The notes under the pieces are model-generated. The model was not told the origin of the DNA. It did not search any database and saw only the letters and a program-made list of their open reading frames with translations. The position numbers and the translations under genes are program-made. Source: Chloroflexota bacterium (lineage in GTDB: Bacteria > Chloroflexota > Dormibacteria > Dormibacterales > Dormibacteraceae). From it: 16,723 nt of DNA. The stretch spans positions 13,165 through 29,887 of the forward strand of contig VBJR01000111.1 of NCBI GenBank assembly GCA_005880175.1, read 5' to 3'. This document shows, in pieces, positions 1 through 8,955 of the stretch. How positions within the stretch are numbered: the stretch's first letter is position 1; the number at the start of each line of letters is the position of its first letter.

Positions 1-186
1 ATCCACGACGGGGAGCGCGCTCGCCGGGCGGGCCGGCTGCTCGACAGCGCCCGCTCGCACGATGCGATCGGCGCACTCGTGGTGGCGGAGGCCCTGAGGT
101 ACCACGAGGTCACCGTGGCCACCTCGGATCCCGACGACATCGCCGAGCTCGTGGGACTCCATGACGTGACCATCGTCACGGTGTAG
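1..186 (+). CDS. PIN-domain protein, C-terminal part (VapC-like toxin)
   Basis: This is the last 61 codons of a gene that begins before the window; it ends at TAG 184-186. The visible residues include DAIGALVVAEALRYHE followed by VTVATSDPDDIAELVG, which resemble the C-terminal part of PIN-domain ribonucleases: a late helix, then a beta strand and an acidic ATSDPDDI segment containing a metal-site Asp. PIN proteins of this kind are usually the toxin half of VapBC modules and cleave RNA. The N-terminal catalytic acids and any antitoxin gene lie outside the window, so toxin status cannot be confirmed. Its stop is six bases before the next gene, so the two may be co-transcribed, although nothing suggests a functional link. 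Confidence 0.7.
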   Translation: MHDGERARRAGRLLDSARSHDAIGALVVAEALRYHEVTVATSDPDDIAELVGLHDVTIVTV

Positions 187-192
187 GCCCCG

Positions 193-1365
193 GTGCCGAC
201 TCCGCCCGTGGACGCCGACGGCCTGATCGCGTTCGCCCGCGCCCTGGTCCGGGTCCCCTCGGTCCACCGCCCCGAGACCGGGCAGACGGAGGCCGCCGCC
301 GCCGCGCTCGTCGCCGACCGCATGCGCGACTTCGGCTGGCGGCCGCTGGTCGAGGAGGCCGCACCCGGCCGGCCCAACGTCATCGCGACGGTCGAGGGCG
401 GACTGCCCGGCCCCACCCTCCTGCTCGAGGGCCACACCGACGTCGTCACGGAGGGCGACCCCGCCGAGTGGTCGTACGACCCGTTCGGCGGCGAGATCGT
501 GGACGGCCGCCTGTACGGCCGCGGCGCCGCCGACATGAAGGCGGGCGTGGCGGCGATGCTGTACGCCGCCGCCGCGCTGGCGGCCGCGGGGCCCTTTCCC
601 GGCCGGCTGCTCCTGGCGGCGCTGGCCGACGAGGAGGGCCTGATGCTGGGCGCGAAGGACTTCGTCCGCCGCGGGCACGCGGCCGGGGTCGCGGCCGCCA
701 TCGTGTGCGAGCCGGAGGGCGGCGAGGTGTGCGTCGCCCAGAAGGGCGCGATCCGAGCGCTGGTCGAGGTCCACGGGCGCATGGCCCACGGCGCGATGCC
801 GCACCAGGGTGTCAACCCGATCCCGCCGCTGGCCGCCCTGGTCGCCCGCTGCCGCGAGCTGGAGGGGGCGCTCCAGGCGGAGGCCGGCGAGCACCCGCTG
901 CTCGGCCTGCCCTACGTGACCCCGACGGTGGTGGAGGCGGGCAGCCTCGACCAGCTCAACGTGATCCCGGGCCGGGCCCGGCTCGGCCTGGACGTGCGCA
1001 CGGTCCCCGCGCTCGAGCACGGCCCGCTGCTCGCGCGCCTGCGCGTCCTCTGTTCGACGGGCATGCGCCTCATCGTGGTGGACGACCGGCCCGCCACCGA
1101 GACGCCGGCGGACCACCCGGTGGTGCGGGCGATGGTCGAGGCCCACACGCACGTGCACGGCGCCCCGCCGCCGCTCGGCGGCGTGCCCGGGGCGACGGAC
1201 GGCACCATCCTGTGGCGCGACGCGCGCGTCCCCATCGTCACGTACGGGCCCGGCGGCAAGTGGATCGCCCACCAGGTGGACGAGCACGTCGAGCTGGACC
1301 ACCTGGTCCGCTCGGCCGAGGTCTACGTGGAGGCGGCCCGCCGGTTCCTCACAGCGGCGTCCTGA
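193..1365 (+). CDS. M20 family metallopeptidase/deacylase (ArgE/DapE/CPG2-like)
   Basis: A 390-residue cytoplasmic zinc hydrolase of the M20 family, which cleaves the amide bond of N-acyl amino acids or short peptides. The metal-site order is intact: H81-T-D83 in LLLEGHTDVV, D114 in GRGAADMKAG, the catalytic DEEG at 146-149, E173 in VCEPEG, and a C-terminal histidine (about H360) in AHQVDEH. The central stretch beginning VEVHGRMAHGAMPHQG is the usual dimerisation (lid) domain. Length matches ArgE/DapE enzymes. The start is GTG at 193, seven bases after the preceding stop and without a clear Shine-Dalgarno site, so translation may be coupled to the PIN gene. The 3' end overlaps the convergent binding-protein gene by 17 bases (1349-1365). 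The exact substrate (acetylornithine, succinyl-diaminopimelate, carbamoyl or peptide amide) cannot be told from sequence; its position beside a Liv importer suggests processing of an imported amino-acid conjugate. Confidence 0.93.
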   Translation: MPTPPVDADGLIAFARALVRVPSVHRPETGQTEAAAAALVADRMRDFGWRPLVEEAAPGRPNVIATVEGGLPGPTLLLEGHTDVVTEGDPAEWSYDPFGGEIVDGRLYGRGAADMKAGVAAMLYAAAALAAAGPFPGRLLLAALADEEGLMLGAKDFVRRGHAAGVAAAIVCEPEGGEVCVAQKGAIRALVEVHGRMAHGAMPHQGVNPIPPLAALVARCRELEGALQAEAGEHPLLGLPYVTPTVVEAGSLDQLNVIPGRARLGLDVRTVPALEHGPLLARLRVLCSTGMRLIVVDDRPATETPADHPVVRAMVEAHTHVHGAPPPLGGVPGATDGTILWRDARVPIVTYGPGGKWIAHQVDEHVELDHLVRSAEVYVEAARRFLTAAS

Positions 1366-2517
1366 CCGCGCCCCAGCCGTCGGCCGCCGCCGGCCCGGCC
1401 TGGGCCAGCGCCCGGGGCTGATCGTCCACGACGTTGAGCCCGGGCAGGTCGAAGCGCAGCTGCGCGCCCAGGCAGGGGACCACGTTGGCCGCCAGGTACG
1501 CGGCCAGGTCGGCCGCGGCGCCGCCGTTCGTCCCCTGCAGGGCGGCCGCCCCGACGCACGCCGAGTAGTACGCCGACGCGTGCTCGCTGTCCACCGGCTC
1601 GTGCGCATACGCCCGGAACTGGGAGCGGAACGTCTTCCACGCCGCCTGCTCGGCCGGGGTCAGGTTCTCCGTGCCGACCGCCAGGGTCGAGATGCCGTAC
1701 AGCCGCTTGGGGACCGGGAACGGGAGCGCCTTCAGGAACGTGTTCGTCACGGCCTGGGCCCCGAGCACGATGGGCAGGTCGAGCCCGAGCGTGTGATAGG
1801 ACGTCACCCCGGTCGTGCTGGCCGCCCCGATGCTGGCCAGGAAGAGCACCTGGGCGCCGTTCGACTTGAGCTGCAGGAGCTGGGTCGTCACGTCCGTCGC
1901 GACCGGGCTCATCGGCTGGGACACCACCTTGAGGCCCTGGCCGGCGGCGCCCTGGGTCACGGCGGTCAGCTGCGCCGTGCCGGAGGAGTCCGTCGTGTAG
2001 AGCACGCCGATGGTCGTCAGGCGGGCCGCCTTGATCGCGCTCAGCATCGGCGCGACCACGGCGCTCTCCACCGCCGACACCTGGAAGATGCTGGAGCCGG
2101 TCCTCGGGAACAGCACGGGCAGCACCGACACGCCTACCACGCCGGTCAGCTGCGGGATCGCGCCCTGCGTGGACGGCAGCGCCCCGCCGAGCAGCACGAG
2201 GTGCGAGTCCACGGTCGAGAGCTGCCGGGCGCAGGCGGCGCCGCCGGTCGGCGTGCTCTGCGTGTCGCAGTACTGGACGCGGAGCAGGTGGCCGGCGACC
2301 CCGCCCGCCCGGTTCGCCTGGTCGACGAAGAAGTTGACACCCTGCTGCTGCGCCTCGCCGCCGTTCGAACCGGCGCCGGTCAGGTCGTTGATCGCGCCCA
2401 CCGTCCACACCGGTCTGACGGGGGTCGCCGCGGGCGCCGGGCCGGACGCCGCTCCCCCGCATGCCGCCGCGCTCAGCGCCAGCGCCAGGAGCGCCAGGCG
2501 CCGCCGGATGCTTCCGC

Positions 2518-2521
<4 letters not shown>
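1349..2521 (-). CDS. ABC transporter substrate-binding lipoprotein, branched-chain amino acid type
   Basis: A 390-residue extracytoplasmic binding protein of the periplasmic-binding-protein type 1 (LivK-like) family. It starts at ATG 2521 with a short basic n-region (SIRRR), a hydrophobic core and a lipobox-like LSAAAC with Cys21, so it is probably membrane-anchored through a lipid; the residue three before the cysteine is Ala, which is a little off consensus. After the linker the fold begins WTVGAINDLTGAGSNGGEA, typical of the family (the usual opening is an I.p.tG..a..G motif). It is the last gene of the importer operon, with an ATGA overlap (2518-2521) with the fused permease-ATPase gene. 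Ligands of this family include branched-chain amino acids, amides, urea and aromatic acids, and the sequence does not identify which. The same reading frame stays open far upstream, but that part is only the shadow of the neighbouring gene. Confidence 0.92.
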
Positions 2522-4889
<2,368 letters not shown>

Positions 4890-4893
<4 letters not shown>

Positions 4894-5762
4894 GCCCGGA
4901 CGGCTCCCCCGAACCGGGCTCCGCGGCTGAGCAGCACGACGCCCGCCAGGAGCAGCAGGCCGAAGGCCAGCGGCACCTCGAGCAGCGGGCTGACGTACGC
5001 CCCGATCAGGCCCTCGCTCAGGCCCAGGCCCAACCCGGCGAGCAGCGCCCGGCCGGGGAACCGCATGTCGGCCACGGCCGCGGCCGCGAACCCGTTCAGC
5101 GTCATCGGCAGTCCGGCCCCGTACGTGACGCCGCTGAGCGGCACCAGCAGCAGCGCGGCGGCGCCGCCGAGCAGCCCGGCCAGGCCATAGGAGAGCTGGC
5201 GCATGCGCGCGACGTTCACGCCCAGCAGGGCGCTGGCGGCCGGGTTCTCCGCGCAGGCCGTCATCGCCTGGCCGGCGAGGGTCGAGCGGAAGAACCAGAC
5301 CAGCGCGGCGGTGACGGCCACGGTGAACGCCACCAGGAGGATCTCCTGCTGGCCGATCGCCGCCCCCGCCAGGCCGATGGAGGGGCCGTCGAGCAGCGCC
5401 GGGAACGAGTACTGGTCGGCGCCGGCCAGGCGGTCGGCGACGCCCTCGGTGAGCAGCGCCGCGCCCAGACCGACCATGATCAGCCGGCTGGGGTTCCAGT
5501 GGAGGCGGCTGCGCAGGGCCAGCCGCTCGAACAGCAGCGCGCCGGCCACGGCCGCCGCCACGCCGCCGGCGCCGGCCACGAGCAGCGGCAGGCCCGACGT
5601 GACCAGCTTCGCCGTCAGCAGCCCGCTGACCGTGTACGTCTCGCCCTGGGCCAGGTTGACCACCCGCGAGCTGCGATAGCAGAGCACGATGGCCACGCCC
5701 ATGAGGGCATACACGGACCCGTTCGTCAACGACGAGAACAGCGCCTGCAGCGCGATGTCCAC
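4890..5762 (-). CDS. livH: ABC transporter permease, branched-chain amino acid type (LivH-like)
   Basis: A 290-residue polytopic inner-membrane protein, first gene of the importer operon. The start is GTG 5762, giving MDIALQALFSSLTNGSVYALM, with a strong Shine-Dalgarno sequence GGGGGAGGAG four bases upstream. The motif YRSSRVVNLAQGETYTV corresponds to the LivH signature region (usually NFAHGE). About eight hydrophobic segments are visible, and a later MRFPGRALLAGLGLG motif matches the coupling helix that contacts the ATPases. It pairs with the LivM half of the fused downstream protein to form the membrane channel. The gene ends in a GTGA overlap with that gene, so the subunits are probably made in a fixed ratio. 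Confidence 0.93.
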
Positions 5763-5806
5763 GCGGCTCCTCCCCCTGCTCTGGCGTGCATAGTACGCTG
5801 GCGTCC
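5763..5806. promoter_or_regulatory. Short divergent control region between livH and the BNR-repeat gene
   Basis: Only 23-44 bases separate the two divergent starts, depending on the start chosen for the BNR gene. On the - strand GGGGGAGGAG (5776-5767) is a strong ribosome-binding site for livH. On the + strand CATAGT (5789-5794) is a possible -10 box, and the sequence TAGTACGCT (5791-5799) occurs again just before the selenoprotein start at 13739. No convincing -35 element is seen. Transcription start sites are inferred, not shown. Confidence 0.4.
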
Positions 5807-7003
5807 GTGGAGGCGCGTGCCCGTCGCGCGGCCGCGGCCGTCGGTCTGGCGGCCGTGCTGGTCGCCGCCGTGGGCGCGTTCTACCTCAAGCCCTGGCGGG
5901 CGCTGGTGCTTGCGAAGCCGGCGCCGCCGCCGGCCCGCTCGTCCGTGCCGGTGCGGCAGGTGCAGTTCCTCTCCGCCACGACCGGCTGGGTGGTGACCGG
6001 CGGCGACTCGTCCGCGTCGCTGTTCCGCACGACGGACGGCGGCCGCCACTGGCAGCGCCAGCTCGATGGCGTGGCGGGCGAGAGCTGGGCGCTCTCCTTC
6101 TTCGACGCCAGGCGGGGCGTGGTGCTCGCCGTCGACCGGCGGGGCCCGGAGCTGCTGCAGACCACGGACGGCGGACAGCACTGGAAGACGCGCAGGCAGG
6201 CGACGTGCCTGACGGCGCCCCCGCTCGTCTTCTTCCTGGACATGGACCACGGCTGGTGCGTGGTCCCGGCCGGCGGCGAGACGCCGGGGCAGAGCCTCCT
6301 CTCGGACCGGCAGGACATCGGCGTCTACCGCACCGCCGACGGCGGCGCCAGCTGGACCCGGGTGCTCGCGACCGATCCGGCTCGGCCGGTGGCGAGCGGG
6401 CTGGGCGACGAGGGCCAGAAGTCGTGGATCTGGTTCGCCGACGCGAGCACCGGCTGGATCGGCCAGCACGGGCCCGGGCCCCACGCGGTCGTGTACGCGA
6501 CGTCCGACGCCGGAGCCCACTGGAGCCGCCAGGAGCTCGCGCCCCCGGCCGGCGGCTGGGGCTCGACGGTGGGCATCCTGGAGGACACGCCGCCGGCCCC
6601 GGGCAGCGGGTCCTCGCCCATGGTGGCGGTGGCGACCCTCGAGCCGGGCCCTCGACAGAACGCGTTCACCCTGGACGGACGGTACGTCTACACCTGGCAG
6701 GCGCCGGCCTGGGCGGGGCCGGTCCAGGTGCCCAATGGGCCCGTCACCGTCGCCGACCAGGCTCACTGGTTCGTGGTGATGGGCACCTCGGTGCTGGAGA
6801 GCACCGACGGAGGCGAGAACTGGACCGCGCTCGGCGCGCCGGTGTCGGGCTGGGTGGTCAACCGCCTCACGATGGTCGATCGCGACCACGGCTGGGCCAC
6901 GCTGTTCCGACTGCCACCGTCCGGGTTGTCGATCTCCACCACGGGCCTGGCCCGGACCGCTGACGGCGGCCGCCACTGGGCCGCCATCACGCCGCCGTCC
7001 TGA
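5786..7003 (+). CDS. BNR/Asp-box repeat beta-propeller protein (YCF48/sialidase-like), membrane-anchored
   Basis: A 405-residue protein with an N-terminal hydrophobic anchor (about residues 15-32), then a beta-propeller. Six Asp-box repeats of the form S/T-x-D-x-G-x-x-W are visible: residues 82-89 (TTDGGRHW), 126-133, 183-190, 239-246, 339-346 and 391-398. They alternate with xGW turns such as TGWVV, HGWCV, TGWIG and HGWAT, the pattern of the YCF48/HCF136-like family often annotated as photosystem II stability or sialidase-like. No sialidase catalytic set (Arg triad, Tyr) is evident, so it is best treated as an extracytoplasmic propeller of unknown role. The start is GTG 5786; an alternative GTG at 5807 begins just before VEARARR and may be used by a near-leaderless transcript. 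It is on the opposite strand to the flanking operons and probably not part of the pathway. Confidence 0.85.
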   Translation: MHSTLASVEARARRAAAAVGLAAVLVAAVGAFYLKPWRALVLAKPAPPPARSSVPVRQVQFLSATTGWVVTGGDSSASLFRTTDGGRHWQRQLDGVAGESWALSFFDARRGVVLAVDRRGPELLQTTDGGQHWKTRRQATCLTAPPLVFFLDMDHGWCVVPAGGETPGQSLLSDRQDIGVYRTADGGASWTRVLATDPARPVASGLGDEGQKSWIWFADASTGWIGQHGPGPHAVVYATSDAGAHWSRQELAPPAGGWGSTVGILEDTPPAPGSGSSPMVAVATLEPGPRQNAFTLDGRYVYTWQAPAWAGPVQVPNGPVTVADQAHWFVVMGTSVLESTDGGENWTALGAPVSGWVVNRLTMVDRDHGWATLFRLPPSGLSISTTGLARTADGGRHWAAITPPS

Positions 7004-7010
7004 CCGGCGG
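6992..7010. terminator. GC hairpin between two convergent stop codons, possible terminator
   Basis: CCGCCG (6992-6997) and CGGCGG (7005-7010) form a perfect 6-bp stem with a 7-base loop. The hairpin lies across the stop of the BNR gene and next to the stop of the small hydratase subunit, which are 9 bases apart on opposite strands. There is no T-tract on either side, so it is a weak candidate for an intrinsic bidirectional terminator. Confidence 0.25.
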
Positions 7011-7012
7011 CC

Positions 7013-7510
7013 TCAGCCCTCCTCCGCCAGCCGGGCCGCGAGCGGGATCAGGCCGCCCGCCGCCAGCATCTCCAGCAGGAACGGCGAGGTCGGCCGGCCC
7101 CGCAGGCGCCCGCCGCGGGTCTCGTTCACCACCTCGCCCGACGCCACGTCCACGCCGAGCACGTCGCCGTCCTCGACCAGCGCCGCGACGCCCGGACACT
7201 CGAGCAGCGGCAGCCCGATCTCGAACCCGTTGCGATAGAACGTCCTGGCGAACGTCTCGGCCACCACGCAGGAGACGCCGGCGGCCTTCAGCACCCGGGC
7301 CGCGATCGCCCGCCCCGACGACTGCCCGAAGTGGCGCCCCGCGACCAGCACGTCGCCCGGCCGGACCTCGCCCGGGAACCGGGGGTTCAGGTGCTCCAGC
7401 GCGTGGGCGACCATCTCCGACATCGACCCGAACACCAGGTCGGAGCGGACGATGGCGTCCGTCGGCACGTTGTCGCCGAACTTCCAGCACCGGCCCGTCA
7501 GCGCGGTCAC
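7013..7510 (-). CDS. Isopropylmalate-isomerase-type small subunit, atypical (LeuD-like, aconitase swivel domain)
   Basis: A 165-residue protein of the LeuD/IPMI swivel-domain family, the usual length of the short LeuD type. Recognisable parts are FGDNVPTDAI near the N-terminus (usual form DNI.TD.I), LVAGRHFGQSSGRA (55-68), CVVAETFARTFYRNGFEIGLPLLEC (a hallmark of LeuD; C81 to C105), and AAGGLIPLAAR at the end. The active-site loop normally reads FGCGSSREHA; here it is FGQSSGRAIA, so the Cys-Gly is lost and Glu-His are replaced, while one Ser and the Arg are kept. It starts at GTG 7510 in a GTGA overlap with the stop of the stand-alone large subunit and is the last gene of the operon. With that subunit it probably forms a hydratase or isomerase for a hydroxy-dicarboxylic acid, but the altered loop argues against plain leucine biosynthesis. 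Confidence 0.87.
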   Translation of the reverse strand: MTALTGRCWKFGDNVPTDAIVRSDLVFGSMSEMVAHALEHLNPRFPGEVRPGDVLVAGRHFGQSSGRAIAARVLKAAGVSCVVAETFARTFYRNGFEIGLPLLECPGVAALVEDGDVLGVDVASGEVVNETRGGRLRGRPTSPFLLEMLAAGGLIPLAARLAEEG

Positions 7511-7705
7511 GCCAGCAGCTCCCGGGGGTCCGCGACGCGGCCGGCCACGGCCGACGCGGTCACGGTCAGCGCCGAGGCCAGGTACATGCGGGCCTCGGGA
7601 CTGCCGTTGCGGCCCGGGAAGTTGCGGGCGTGGGTCGAGATCATCGTCTCGTCGGCGGCCAGGGCGCCCATGTTGATCGCCTGGTTGGAGCCGGCACTGG
7701 GCGGG
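7507..7705. repeat. 199-bp perfect direct repeat, copy 1 (tail of stand-alone large subunit)
   Basis: Bases 7507-7705 are identical to 8757-8955, 1250 bases away, with mismatches immediately outside both ends (G/T before, A/G after). The copy covers the last 66 codons and stop of the stand-alone large-subunit gene, ending exactly at the TGA. This copy is in full family context, with an uninterrupted domain on its N-terminal side, so it looks like the donor. Confidence 0.97.
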
Positions 7706-8760
7706 AACCATGTCGCGCCCGCCTCGTGCAGCGCCTCGACCAGGCCCTCGCGCGCCGCCTGCGCGAACGCCGCCCGCGAGGAGGGCACGATGTTGAACCG
7801 CACGTCCGGGTGGACCCGCCGGTCGCGCAGCACCGACGCCGCCAGCCGGATGTCCTCGATGCGCCCGCCCCCGTGGCCGCCGAGCTCGGCCCACTGGACG
7901 GGCGCGCCGGCCGCCTCCTCCACCGGCCGCACGTTGCCGACCGTGGGCGGGCACGTGACCATCGGCGGCAGCCCGCTGACGTCCCAGCGCCGCACCGCAG
8001 CGACGTTGTCTCCGTCGCCACGCACGGCCTCGAAGGGGGCGTCCGTTACCGCGCGCACGAACGCGTCCGTCCTGGCGTCCGGCTCGACGTGGGCCGACTT
8101 GGCGCCCACGTCCACGGCGATCAGCGGGAGCAGCCAGCGGTCCATCACCTCGAGGCCCTCCACGTACGGCCCGGCCAGCTCCAGCGCCGCGTAGATCGCG
8201 CCGCCCTCCCCGATCTCGCCCGTCAGCCACTGGGCCACGTCGCGGGCGGTGACGCACGGCCCCGTCTCGCCCCGCAGCTCGATGCGCACCGTCTCCGGCA
8301 CGCGGAACCACGCCTTCCCGAACGGCATCCCCAGCGCCGCGTGGGAGTAGTTGCCGAGGCCGGTGGCGAAGGCCCCCAGCGTGCCGTGCACGGGCGTGTG
8401 GCTGTCCGACCCCACCACCACGGCGCCGGGCAGGACGAGCCCGTGGCCGACCGCCACGTGGTGGATGTTGCCGCTGCCGCAGTCGAACAGCCGGATGCCG
8501 TGGCGGCGGGCGAAGCGGCGGTTCTCCTGGAGGACGCGCGCCCGCTCCTCGGTCGGCGGCGAGAAGTGGTGGTCGAAGACCATCACCACCCGGTCCGGGT
8601 ACCGCATCGGCCGGCCCACCTCCTCCTCGAACACCCGCGCGGTGAGGTAGCCGCTCAGGTCGTGGAGGAGGATGCGGTCCACCTCGGCGACGACGACCTC
8701 CCCGGGCTCGACCGAGGCGCGGCCGCTGGCCCGGGCCAGGACCTTCTGGACGAAGTTCAC
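7507..8760 (-). CDS. Isopropylmalate-isomerase-type large subunit lacking Fe-S cluster cysteines (LeuC-like)
   Basis: A 417-residue aconitase-superfamily large subunit. Substrate-side motifs are present: FDHHF (62-66), the IH of GSGNIHH (95-101), SDSHTPVHGTLGAFATG (118-134), a Glu in AALELAG, and Arg379 and Arg384 of ARNFPGR. The three [4Fe-4S] ligands are not. The usual GSCTN before GRIEDL reads GGHGG here (His296 at the first ligand), and the usual GC.GPC motif reads SAGSNQ (Ala356 and Asn359 at the other two). The Asn of NRNF, also near the cluster in aconitase, is Ala378. Three other cysteines (94, 169, 270) are not at ligand positions. The enzyme may therefore work without a cluster, or be a non-catalytic partner. 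GTG start at 8760 shares GTGA with the end of the fused gene upstream. Its last 66 codons are identical in DNA to those of that gene. Confidence 0.9.
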   Translation of the reverse strand: MNFVQKVLARASGRASVEPGEVVVAEVDRILLHDLSGYLTARVFEEEVGRPMRYPDRVVMVFDHHFSPPTEERARVLQENRRFARRHGIRLFDCGSGNIHHVAVGHGLVLPGAVVVGSDSHTPVHGTLGAFATGLGNYSHAALGMPFGKAWFRVPETVRIELRGETGPCVTARDVAQWLTGEIGEGGAIYAALELAGPYVEGLEVMDRWLLPLIAVDVGAKSAHVEPDARTDAFVRAVTDAPFEAVRGDGDNVAAVRRWDVSGLPPMVTCPPTVGNVRPVEEAAGAPVQWAELGGHGGGRIEDIRLAASVLRDRRVHPDVRFNIVPSSRAAFAQAAREGLVEALHEAGATWFPPSAGSNQAINMGALAADETMISTHARNFPGRNGSPEARMYLASALTVTASAVAGRVADPRELLA

Positions 8761-8955
8761 GCCAGCAGCTCCCGGGGGTCCGCGACGCGGCCGGCCACGG
8801 CCGACGCGGTCACGGTCAGCGCCGAGGCCAGGTACATGCGGGCCTCGGGACTGCCGTTGCGGCCCGGGAAGTTGCGGGCGTGGGTCGAGATCATCGTCTC
8901 GTCGGCGGCCAGGGCGCCCATGTTGATCGCCTGGTTGGAGCCGGCACTGGGCGGG
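8757..8955. repeat. 199-bp perfect direct repeat, copy 2 (tail of fused gene)
   Basis: Identical to 7507-7705 at every base I compared. Here it forms the last 66 codons and stop of the small-large fusion gene. The join on the N-terminal side is abrupt: about 35 residues expected between GRHVAP and PSAGSNQ are missing, so this copy looks like the recipient of a recombination, or an assembly artefact. Confidence 0.97.

Noticed and set aside
5786..7003. Sialidase enzyme
   Set aside because: Asp-box repeats are present, but the catalytic arginine triad and tyrosine-glutamate pair are not recognisable. It is more like the YCF48-type propellers.
7507..8955. The direct repeats as ends of a transposable element or as CRISPR repeats
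   Set aside because: The repeats are coding, lie in frame at the ends of two paralogous genes, have no terminal inverted repeats or transposase, and occur only twice.
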